Source: Isoetes taiwanensis (Eukaryota; Streptophyta; Lycopodiopsida; Isoetales; Isoetaceae). Taken from it: a stretch of DNA of 64,000 nucleotides. The stretch spans positions 925,352 to 989,351 of the forward strand of contig JAJEKV010000168.1 in the NCBI GenBank assembly GCA_021234155.1, written 5' to 3'. A program made the translations under genes and the position numbers. The notes beneath the pieces were generated by a model, which worked only from the letters and a program-made list of their open reading frames with translations, was not told where the DNA came from and made no database searches. Positions 1-9,109 of this stretch are shown one piece after another; position 1 is the stretch's first letter, and every line of letters starts with the position of its first letter.

Positions 1-620
1 CATTCCATGGGCTTTAGCATAGCCCCTCCACCAAATACGGGCTGCCCCTTTCAAGTTAGCGGTGGCTACCCTGCCCTTATCTTTATCTTTCATGCCGTAA
101 GCATTTCCGTACTCACTCATCTCGTCTAGCCATGCTTCGGCTTCCATCCCTGATCTGTTTTCGCCGGAAAACTGTTCCAGCTTGCATGCCTTCAAACATT
201 ACTCAAGGCGAGTCGACCTTCTTGGTAGTCGGATTGGCTGGTAGCGCTTCGCTACTCTTTCTTCCCTTCGGATGGTTCTTGTTTCTTCCTCAGACTCAGA
301 GCTTGAGTCCGAGCTGTCTGAAGAGCTGGAGCTAGAAGATCTGCGTCGGCTCCTCTTTTTCTCCTTTCCCTTGTCTTTGAGAGCGGGCCTGCAGGGGCTG
401 CACATTCAGTCCTGCCTATTACGTTTCTGCTTTTGTCTCTTCCCCACCTTTCGCCAACATGGCTTTTATCTCTTGCGGATCGACCTCATCTGCGAAATCT
501 CTTCCTCCGTGGGTGCATAATACTCCTCGAATAGATTCTGAGGTTGGAATTGTCGGCGATTATGCGATGCCTTGAGGGCTTGGAACTCAAAGGTCGACAT
601 TTCTGGCTTTCATTTGCACA
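1..620 (-). pseudogene. Gag-like region of E1 (Retrotrans_gag type)
   Basis: Reading right to left, an N-terminal segment with an FEEYYAPTEEE-like acidic motif is followed by a Ser/Asp/Glu-rich low-complexity stretch (about 199-405). Near the window edge comes a segment with the residues LEQFSGENR, AWLDEMSEYGNAYGM and LKGAARIWW. The spacing of the FSG, WL and final WW residues matches the Ty3/gypsy Retrotrans_gag domain, which builds the virus-like particle. The gag continues beyond position 1. It is broken in a few places. Family assignment rests on the motif pattern by eye. Confidence 0.75.
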
Positions 621-1134
621 TATTACATTAGCACCATTTATCATGAGTTCTTTTGTTGGTTGCATTAAGTGTTTGAATGATATGATTGTTAAGACAAGGA
701 TATCAAAAGACATTTAAAATGCAATTCAAAAGATCTTATATTAATATATGTAGCCGATATATCTTATCTGAAGAGTCATGATTACATTGATTTCTTGATA
801 GTCGGGGTGATCCTCGGGAACTTCTTTACTTGGGCTGTACCTCTACCTCTGTACTTCCCAAGTTCACGAGTATATCCCTTGCTGATCCCCTCGGATGGCG
901 GATGCTAGCTCTTCCACCCGTCTGGGAGGTATGAGCTCTTTGTCCTTTACCAACCTACCTTGTCGAAGGTGGGTACCTTGCAAAGTCGAAAATGCCCAAA
1001 GCTGTTTTCCGCTTCACCAAAATAACATGGTCGACTTTTTTCGATAGGCGTGCGTGCATACCAAATCCGAAAGTGCTACTAGCATCTGCATGCTTCCTCT
1101 CGGCGTGGGCTGAACGCTTGAAAATATTATTATT

Positions 1135-2325
1135 CTACCGTCCGTTAGGAGCGGAAGATAATATTTGAGTCTTTATCCCTGTACTCCTCCACGTGCTCTG
1201 AGGTACCCACATGCCTTGATGCATCTTGATCGACGGGAACTTGAACCAATTCCTTATAATCCTGGAAGAAGCGTTAGACACTTGTCGGGTTTGTGGCTCT
1301 CCCTTGGTATTTTGATACCGTTCTTGCGAGGAAGAAGACTCCCCTTGAAGTACTCTTGTTGTCTTCCCCTTATTCCCATCTGCTCTTGAACCGCTACAAA
1401 CTCCTCCCTCGGTAGGAAGTTCTTCCGTCATCATACCTCCTCGATAAGCGCCGTAGGGCTTCAATATCCGATATGGTGTGTCCCTGTGTAAGTAGTCAGC
1501 TTCTCGTATCTGACTTGGAAAATCTTGAGTTTCTTGGTCGATGAAGTCTTCTAAATCGGGCTGTTGCATTAGAAGGTGAAGGAGTTAAACGCAGTAGCCT
1601 CTCAGGCCCCTGCGTTCAGGAGGTTTTTGATGTCGTTAAGCAGCAAGTATTCTTGGCCTTGACTATGATTGGTGCTAGACTTGTTATTCCCGGCCCGATT
1701 GGTTGTGCAATCCTCGGGGTGGTCTGTCGGCAAATTAAGCGGGTGATGTCTTGTTCCGCTTCCGCGGCGTTCCCTCCTCTGGGTCCACCTCCATGTCATC
1801 CTCGCTTTCTTGATCTGAGTCTTCACTTTCTTCGGATGCTTCTGCTATGGTCTCTTCATACTCAAGCAAGCCGTTAAATGCAACTTCTTTGCGTCCAAGG
1901 GTGTGACCTCCGGTGGCTGAATTGATGGTTAAGCCTATTATGGTTTCGGCCCTATAGGCTAGATATATAGCGCTAAAGTCGTGTTGTAGGAGAAAAAAAA
2001 CTTTTCTATTCTTTGGTTAGGATCATGTAGGCTCGGTAAGCGGTTGGTTCTTTATTCGCAATACTTTGGCGATGTTGGGTACATGACTAAGGGCTGTTTG
2101 CAATGCGGTCCTTGGTACAAAGTACCCTATGCATGGCGGTATCTCTTGCAAGCTAGGGACTACTTTCTCTTGGAACTCTTGCAAGACTTGCTGGTAGAAG
2201 GGATTGGAGTTCAGGGTTGCCGAGAGGTCAAATTCTTTTTGAAAGACTTGGAATACTATATTGACATCTACTTCAGCAATGTGGGGTGAGGCGCTATACC
2301 AACTGATGAAGGATTCTGTAGCCAT
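1135..2325 (-). pseudogene. Unassigned, decayed coding stretch between gag and the H3-like gene of E1
   Basis: Several minus-strand open stretches lie here. The first starts at 2325 with MATESFISWYSASPH, preceded by no recognised domain, and is rich in hydrophobic and Gln residues. A later part is strongly acidic (Glu/Asp/Ser runs around 1790-1870), and another lies at 1135-1569. I recognise no domain. It could be a second accessory protein or a distant 5' part of gag. The stretch is broken in several places. Between this region and gag (about 710-1130) I see no feature. Confidence 0.4.
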
Positions 2326-2628
2326 GACGAGGAACTTGCTGCCGATATCAAACGGAACTGGGAGCGCCTGAGGAAGCTGGGAGATCGCCTCGATCGCAGG
2401 AGCAATTCTGTGGTCGAGGTTTAGGGGTTATGAGGGTATATATAGGAAATTTGTACCCTAAAATTTTTAGGGTTTCTAAAACTCTTGATATTTGGGATGA
2501 AGGGTAATGTTTCTAGGTTAATTTGAAGCTAGAAGTGGCTTGTCTACAGTCTTAGGGTTCTAATGCAACAAATTTTGGCCGATTTAGGTAGGTGTAGCTC
2601 GACTTATGAACCTGGAAAGGTCGGATGC

Positions 2629-2905
2629 CTCTAAGAGTGCGCGAGGGGAGTGTTAGGTTGGGACCTAAGTATGCTCTGGCGCACTCTAAGAGTCGTTAAC
2701 CTATTTCCATCAACTGGATGCCGAAATTCCGCTGGAAGGGGTAATTCCTATTAGTTTACTTCTTAAATGCGAGTTTCTTTGTTTATTTACCATGTTTGGG
2801 GCAAGTAGGGCTAATTAAGGCCCCCAATTGGCTGGATGACTCTAAGAGTGCGCGAGGAGGGGGTTAGGTTGGGACCTAACTATGCTCTGGCGCACTCTTG
2901 GAGTC
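2629..2905. repeat. Two copies of a ~66-bp double hairpin, downstream of the E1 H3-like gene
   Basis: Copies lie at 2629-2692 and 2838-2905. Each begins CTCTAAGAGTGCGC and ends with its complement GCGCACTCT(A/T)(A/G)GAG. In the middle is a second stem-loop, TTAGGT-TGGG-ACCTAA. The outer arms are 14 bp or more; in the first copy they match perfectly. They lie between the H3-like gene and the unassigned coding stretch of E1. Confidence 0.9.
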
Positions 2906-3049
2906 GTTGGTCAAATTACCCCAATTGCTCCAAAACTAATACTGTACCTACTGGATGCACATTTTTAAACGACTATATATCTTTATTATTCATAATTTTC
3001 ATATATCACATATAAACCTGTTAGTTACAAAAAGGTAAGTTCTCTTCTA

Positions 3050-4507
3050 TTAGTCTCTCCTCTTGATGGATTTAGCCAGTCTCATATCCTTTGGTTGAAG
3101 GGTGACCCTTTTTGCATGGAGCGTGCACGCCAGTGAATCCTCGAAGTGTTGCACGACTTCCATCTCTGCTGCTTCTTGTAAAGCGAGTAACATGTCGTTA
3201 GTTACTCGCTTGTCGGGGTCGAATTCCCACAAGATCTCTCGGGCGAACCTCTGGAATGCTGCTCTCGGGATCAGAAATCCGTAGCTCCTTTGGAAGTGGC
3301 GGATTTCTCTCAGGGCTCTTGCAAAAGGGGAGTCTTGGGATCTCTTCATAGGTTTCTTGGGCGGTTCCGGCAGTTCTGGTGGAGGTTTGAGCTGGAATGC
3401 TTCTCGAGTTGGCCGCCCTCCTTCGACAAACTTGACCCTGTGTGCTTCGTAATAAGCCGCATACTCGTCGTGCATCTTCTTGTATATCATATAATCGGAT
3501 AATTCCTTCTTGTATCTCCTCTCGGGCCCCAAGGTGTACGAGTCCCGGGCGGTTTTGGTTGCTTTCTTTCCAGCTGCTTTGTCTGCATCCAGCTTCTTTG
3601 CTTCTTGCCATTCTGAAAATGGTGGGGGCAATGGCGGTGGTAGGTCAACCTGCGTCTCAGCCAGTTCCTGAGCTGGGAGTGGTTCTTCCTCCCGGGTTTC
3701 ATCTGTGTCCGGACGAGGGTTAGGTTTCTCTTTGTGAGGATTCTCCTGCCTCGCCTCCTCAAGAAGTCGGCTATATCATCGATCTCTTCCCTCGAGGCTG
3801 GAGGTTGTTAAGCCCACCTGTTGGCTCGTTTATGACTCACGGCGGTCGAGGTTTTCCGCTTCTTAGGCCTGGGTTCTTCTCATCATTACTCTTTTCCCTT
3901 TCGGGTCGGGTTCCTCCCTATTCTTGGTCCTTTGCTCTCGCCATTGGTCGTCCTCTGCTTCTGCAACCTCTTCATCTGCTTTTCTTCTCGCCTTCTGGGT
4001 CAAAGCATGGAGGTGGGGGACACTTTTTGTGTCAGCGACACATGGTGCTTAGTGGATGCTTTCTGGGGCTATTTTCTTTGTATTTTTGAAAAATATTTTT
4101 CTTTTATTTTTTTGATATTTTTCTCTGAAACACATTCACATTATGCCTTGGAATACAAAATTTCAGCTTCATCGGAGTTACGGAAAAAAAGATAAACATA
4201 AGTAAAGTTTTCAGCATTAGGTGCTTCGGGGGTGCTTGACTGGCGCAAAAATGCACTCTATGCTTTGACCCTTCTCCTCCTTTCTCTTGGCTCTTTCTTC
4301 CCTTCTCCTTGCCTTTTCTTCTTTCTTCCTGGCCTTTTCTTCTTTCCTGCGCCTCTTTTCCAAGTTCCTGTAATACCTAGGCCGCCTTTCCATGTCAGCC
4401 TTCAGTTTCTCGTCAGCATCTTTGAGCTTCTGTTCAGCGGCGAGCACTTGGGCGCTGGGCCTATCGTCCTTCTTTGGCTTGCGGGCGGTTTGTTTGGTCC
4501 TAGCCAT
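3050..4507 (-). pseudogene. Histone H3-like accessory gene of E1 (H3 tail + linker + histone fold)
   Basis: The gene starts at 4507 with MARTKQTARK, identical to canonical histone H3 through Lys9. It then departs (Pro instead of Ser10) into a Lys/Glu/Arg-rich segment. The 3' part, 3631-3050, has a linker with VEGGRPTR and Pro-rich runs. It ends in a clear H3 fold: ALREIRHFQ (alpha-N), FQRFAREI (alpha-1), LALQEAAE (alpha-2), HAKRVTLQPKD (loop 2/alpha-3). By eye about 42 of 88 fold residues match canonical H3. Canonical H3 is 136 residues; this locus spans 1.46 kb, so the tail-to-fold region is greatly enlarged. It lies between the primer-binding site and gag of E1, same strand. The reading is not continuous; it is broken in about one or two places, or part is spliced out. 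It is not a normal host H3 or CENH3 gene. Confidence 0.88.
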
Positions 4508-4729
4508 TGTATGACAGTGTTCGATTTGGAGCAGGGCGCCAAAAGATCGGCTAATCAGAAGGAGCTCGTGGAAGCACGTGAGAAACCCTAAAAAATGAGC
4601 CTATGTCCCGTAATTTATCGGGTTTAATTTTTAGGGTTTGGTCGAATTAGTCGTCTGGTTGGTTTGCTGGCGAAAGTCTGCCCATCTTGGATGAAATTGG
4701 GGTCTTGTTTGGTCCTGCTTCTTCTAACG

Positions 4730-5130
4730 GCTCTAAGAGTGCGCGAGGAGAGGTTAGGTTGGGGCCTAACTACACTCTGGCGCACTCTTGGAGTCGTTGG
4801 CCTTCTCTGCTCCAACACATCTAATTTACACAATTTACATGTCGTTTCCCACTAATTTGAGCATTCTAAGCAAGATTCTATTATTACTTTTACCCTTTGA
4901 GTAAGTTATGATCAATTTTTGAGGTCACTTTTAGGGACGACTCTAAGAGTGCGCGGGGAGGGTGTTAGGTTGGGACCTAACTATACTCTGGTGCACTCTT
5001 GGAGTCATATTTTACCATTTGGAGTTCCTAAGGCCAAGTTCTAGGGTTCGTATGGGGTGACTACTCTAAGGGTGCGCGAGAGACCCATTAGGTCGGGTCC
5101 TAACGTGCTCCTGGCGCACTCTTGGAGTCG
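4730..5130. repeat. Three copies of the same double hairpin in the E1 leader
   Basis: Copies lie at about 4730-4795, 4939-5006 and 5059-5130, with the same arms and inner GTTAGGT-loop-ACCTAAC stem as the pair at 2629-2905. They fall between the primer-binding site and the start of the H3-like gene, so they would be in the 5' leader of the element RNA. The spacer bases vary more than the arms: the two arms change but usually remain able to pair. Confidence 0.9.
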
Positions 5131-5339
5131 TTGGTCACATGTGCTTGAATTTTAGTAGGTTCTCTTAGGTGCCTATGTTCTCTAATTATCCTAATCTTAG
5201 ATAATTACTAACCCCGGAAAGAAAATTTTCCGCTACTCGAGGTTTGTGCTTGGGCTTTTACCTCCAAGACTGAATGTCTAGATGAGTTAGTTCCTATAGG
5301 GTTTCGGTCAGTGCTTGATCCTGGTCTGCCAAGATCAGA

Positions 5340-5351
5340 GCTCTGATACCA
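5340..5351 (-). other. Primer-binding site of E1 (initiator Met tRNA type)
   Basis: The minus strand reads TGGTATCAGAGC one base inside the LTR edge at 5353. This is the standard plant LTR-element primer site, complementary to the 3' end of initiator Met tRNA. It sets the element on the minus strand and makes 5353-6926 its 5' LTR. Confidence 0.92.
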
Positions 5352-5352
5352 T

Positions 5353-6926
5353 TGTGACGGCCCCGGCTCATATACGATGCCCCGATCGTATACAAACTGG
5401 AGATCATCCCTCAAACCAGCATCTGCCCGCTGATGTGAGGCCGTCCACCTAACATCGGGCTCTCGATGGTGGCCAAGAACCCGACGGGGAAGAATGGACG
5501 TGTCATTCATCCCGTCTCCCTCGGGATCGACCTAGCAACGGAAGCGTAAACAAAACATGAGCACATGACATCAAGCAATAATAACATACCCACCTCGAAG
5601 GGTGGTCCACCATATCACAGTAGCTGCATCACACATCAGTACATCAACATGATAAAGGGGAGATCCTACCCAGGCTCAGACTCATGGGGATCGACCAAAA
5701 ATTTTGGGGTCTCCGTGATAGCAATGCGCATGTAATTCATGGCAATTGGATTTGGCTGGTATAGGAACATGGTCGCTGGGTAGTCCACTCCATCCGCCCC
5801 TCCCATGCATACTTTGCGTGATAGGTCGAAAAGTATTGAGCCCGACCGTAGCCTGCCGGGTGAATAGCCGAGGGGCTACTACTACCGGGTTGCATCTCCC
5901 CCAACCCCGATGAGGCGGAGGAGATCACTCTCCCCCGAAGGTTCATGCTAATCACGGGGCGAGCTAGAGAGCCACCGCCAGATAATCTCGACTTTGAACT
6001 CACCGGAAGATGACGCATCACCCCACGAAAGTGTCGAGCCCATACCCCGCCTCACACGCTAGCCGTGGTATTAGGCCTAGCTCACAGGCGTTCCTACCGC
6101 CTTTACGCCAAAGGATCAACCGTGGATTAGACAAGCCCTCCCTTGTCACCGGGTCTAGTCTCCGCCACCCACCAAAGGGGGCTCTTATGCCGAGTGCCGC
6201 ATTAATTGGGAATTAATGGGCTAAAACTATGATCATACAACTACTTGGGCTCGGGTCTCTACCCCCTTCCCAATACACAAGAGTGGCGATAGAATGTCAC
6301 AATATCATCACAACATAATCCTGAAACAATAGAATACATCTATTCTAATCTACCTAATCATACATGGTTAGGTTCCTTTGTTAGTATCTATCATTCTTAG
6401 GTCAGAGGGGTTGCTCCTATAGCTAAGAATGAATACTAATCCTATGGAATGAGGGCTGAAAACTTGGATCTAACTATCGGATCAACCACTAACCGCTTCT
6501 TGGCTGGCTCCCACTCCTCTAAAGCGCCCATCTTCTTTGAATCTCGAGATTGCCGGCTTGGCTCGAAATGCTACTAAGGAATACCGTTCCTTCCTCACAT
6601 CGCTCACGCCGAGAAGGCCCCACCGCTGCTCCAATCCGACTTATGGGGGTTGGGAACTGAAAGGGTTTCCCTTTTAGGGTTTATGCCACTTTATCCCCAC
6701 GACTTTAGGGCTGGGCCCTGATTGGTCAATGGGCTATTGCCACATGGCAAAAGAATATTATATTCACATGTGGTCTTAGCATGTGCAATATAATGGGTCA
6801 CAAGGTTGTACCCTAGGGTACTACCCCTTTATGGTCGATGTGTACATGTCGTGCAAGTCGACATGTACTAGTGACGTGTCAGTATAATATACGTATTCAT
6901 ACCGTATATTATCCTGGAACGTCACA
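5353..6926 (-). repeat. 5' LTR of E1 (1574 bp)
   Basis: The LTR is bounded by TGTGAC at 5353 and GTCACA at 6921-6926, a TG...CA terminus with a 6-bp inverted repeat. The primer-binding site lies directly to its left. Parts resemble the LTRs at 24984 and 56572 (for example the 'TACCCAGGCTCAGACTC' block near 5668 and 25283, and the CCTGGAACGTCACA end), so E1 and E2 are related but distinct families. The partner LTR is beyond the left edge. Confidence 0.88.
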
Positions 6927-7890
6927 ACAAAGTAAACCTTTGTCTTTGACAGAAAGATCCGGCCAGATCCTTAGAAAATTCGCACTGCGGAGTGGCTGTT
7001 GATTAATCTGGCCGTCTACCGCGTACCACTTCAGAAGGAAAAGGTGGCGTCGGGCAACCACATAGTCCAGATAACTGGAAGGAGTAGAGAAATCCCCAGG
7101 GATGTGGGTAGCAATATCAATATAGCCCTCCTGTTTATTTTGGGCCTCTTCGGCAGATTGAACAGCTTGCTGGAGCTGATGTTCGAGGTCGCGGATCCGG
7201 TTCTCCTTTTCTAGCAGAAGACGTGACTGATCACGGACCCGTTTATGAGAGAGCGTGCCATGTGAAGAGGATGGCCCAGGAGTATGGAGTCGAAGCGTGG
7301 CAATCTCGGCGTCATCAATGATCTTCTGTTTCTTAGCCTCCGTAAGCTGATCCTGGAGAGGCGTGAGCTGATTGGTCAGCGTGGAAAGCTGAGCTTCTAA
7401 GGAGGTGATTCGAGCATCACATTCAGTAAGGTCATGGACTTGAGTGCTGTAACTCTGAGAAAGCTCTGTATACAAGGTGTTAAGTTTGGCAAGGTCTTTG
7501 TCCTTGTCGCCCAGGAGGTTATCCTTGGCCTTGACCTGCTCCAGCAATTCCTGAATTATGGTTTGTAACGGAGCCTGTTGATCAACAAGCAGGCTGGACT
7601 GATCTTGTGCATTCTTGAGATCCTCATGGGTATGTAAAAGAGCCTCGTGTTTTTCTTGAAGTTTGTCTTTCAGGGTCTGAACCTGCGTGGTGGCAGCTTG
7701 AAGATCCCTGTGAACAGCTTCCGATGCCTCCAGGTAGGCTTGAACTCCATTCAGAATGAGGATCAACCAAATACCATAGGTTCTCAAACTCTAGAACCTC
7801 CTGAATACTCTGTTTCCAAATTTTAAAACCACTTTCTCCTTTGAAAACCTCTATAGCATTGAGCAAGTTAGCACCAAACCTGCTTGACAT
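6909..7890 (-). pseudogene. Copia-like gag start followed by a long coiled coil
   Basis: On the minus strand, just after the primer site, an open stretch starts at 7890 with MSSRFGANLLNAIEVFKG. It has a KIWKQSIQEVL segment typical of Copia-type gag N-termini (W-K-x-x-I/M-x-x-x-L). The region further on (7787 to 6909) codes for heptad-rich sequence with many Leu/Gln/Glu/Lys (for example LQDQLTEAKKQK and LLEKENRIRDLEHQL), a strong coiled coil about 200 residues long, with a short Ser-Pro break in the middle. E1 cuts it at 6926. Broken in about one place in addition to the E1 insertion. A coiled coil this long is unusual for Copia gag. Confidence 0.55.
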
Positions 7891-9107
7891 AGTTATTTGC
7901 CTTCAATTGGATCTACAGCTCTGATACCAATGAAGAAAATAAACTTTATATCAATCTTGTCTAGACAATTCAAAGATAAAATTGAATGTCTATAGAAGCC
8001 ACAAATTTACTTTCAAACAATCATACAAAGACCTTCAACACAAACAATAAAACAATGGTCTTAGATTAAATATTAAGAGATAAATCCCGAACCATTGTTT
8101 GCTACAGTAAATCTGGCACTGTAGCTAAGGTATTGACTTAGCTACTGTAGCAACGCTGACCACCCTTGAAGATCCCAAGCAATTCCCGAATCAACTTGGG
8201 AACCCTGCAAATTCATCAACCACAGCATATCTCGCATTAGATACTTCTTGTTATTTATTCAGGTTGAGTTCCGGCCGCTATGGCGAGCCGAACGATCCTC
8301 TCTTGCTCAAACAAGCAAGTTTCTTATTTCAAAAGGGCTAATTCCCTCCATAATGATATATCCCATATTCAATGGTTGTGCTAATGATGTTCCCCCTTTT
8401 AATGTATTCACCATCATTCAACCTAGGTTTAAAACCATTAATCATATATCTTCCTTAACCTTAGGTACCTTTGATCATTTCAACCTAGATCTCAACCAAA
8501 TAGGTCACAGTAATTCAAATATAATAAACTTTATATCAATCTTGTCTAGACAATTCAAAGATAAAATTGAATGTCTATAGAAGCCACAAATTTACTTTCA
8601 AACAATCATACAAAGACCTTCAACACAAACAATAAAACAATGGTCTTAGATTAAATATTAAGAGATAAATCCCGAACCATTGTTTGCTACAGTAAATCTG
8701 GCACTGTAGCTAAGGTATTGACTTAGCTACTGTAGCAACGTTGACCACCCTTGAAGAGCCCAAGCAATTCCCGAATCAACTTGGGAACCCTGCAAATTCA
8801 TCAACTACAGCATATCTCGTATTAGATACTTCTTGTTATTTATTCAGGTTGAGTTCCGGCCGCTATGGCGAGCCGAACGATCCTCTCTTGCTCAAACAAG
8901 CAAGTTTCTTATTTCAAAAGGGCTAACTCCCTCCATAATGATATATCCCATATTCAATGGTCGTGCTAATGATGTTCCCCCTTTTAATGTATTCACCATC
9001 ATTCAACCTAGGTTTAAAACCTTTAATCATATATCTTCCTTAACCTTAGGTACCTTTGATCATTTCAACCTAGATCTCAACCAAATGGCCACAGTGATTC
9101 AAATATG
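6927..9107 (-). mobile_element. Remnant of an older Copia-like LTR element
   Basis: A primer-binding site reading TTGGTATCAGAGC on the minus strand lies at 7918-7930. To its left is the gag/coiled-coil stretch, and to its right a 585-bp sequence present twice in tandem (7939-8523 and 8524-about 9107), beginning TGAAG at 7931. The simplest reading is a 5' LTR region present in two copies, with the body to the left cut by E1. No pol is visible. A LINE abuts it on the right. Confidence 0.55.
7939..9107. repeat. 585-bp direct tandem repeat (two LTR-like units)
   Basis: The units 7939-8523 and 8524-about 9107 are nearly identical. Both begin ATAAACTTTATATCAATC and end near CACAGT(A/G)ATTCAAATAT. 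Each holds a short palindromic block around CTGTAGCTAAGG/CTTAGCTACTGTAG. No coding capacity is convincing. They sit exactly where an LTR of the Copia-like remnant is expected. Confidence 0.75.
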
Positions 9108-9109
9108 CT

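Larger units (their letters stand above)
1..6926 (-). mobile_element. E1: Ty3/gypsy LTR retrotransposon, left-truncated by window edge
   Basis: The element reads on the minus strand. From right to left it shows an LTR (5353-6926), an initiator-Met-tRNA type primer-binding site, a leader with hairpin repeats, a histone H3-like gene, more hairpins, an unassigned coding stretch, and a gag-like domain running into the window edge. The pol region and the second LTR lie outside. The presence of an extra gene between primer site and gag resembles the layout of Ogre/Tat-type Ty3/gypsy elements, which is known for that group; the identity of the gene here is not. The coding parts are broken in several places, so this is a fossil. 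It inserted into an older Copia-like element, whose sequence resumes directly at 6927. Confidence 0.85.

Noticed and set aside
3805-4591. Plus-strand open frames opposite the H3-like gene of E1
   Set aside because: They are antisense to Arg/Lys/Glu-rich codons and show no domain; the minus strand explains the sequence.
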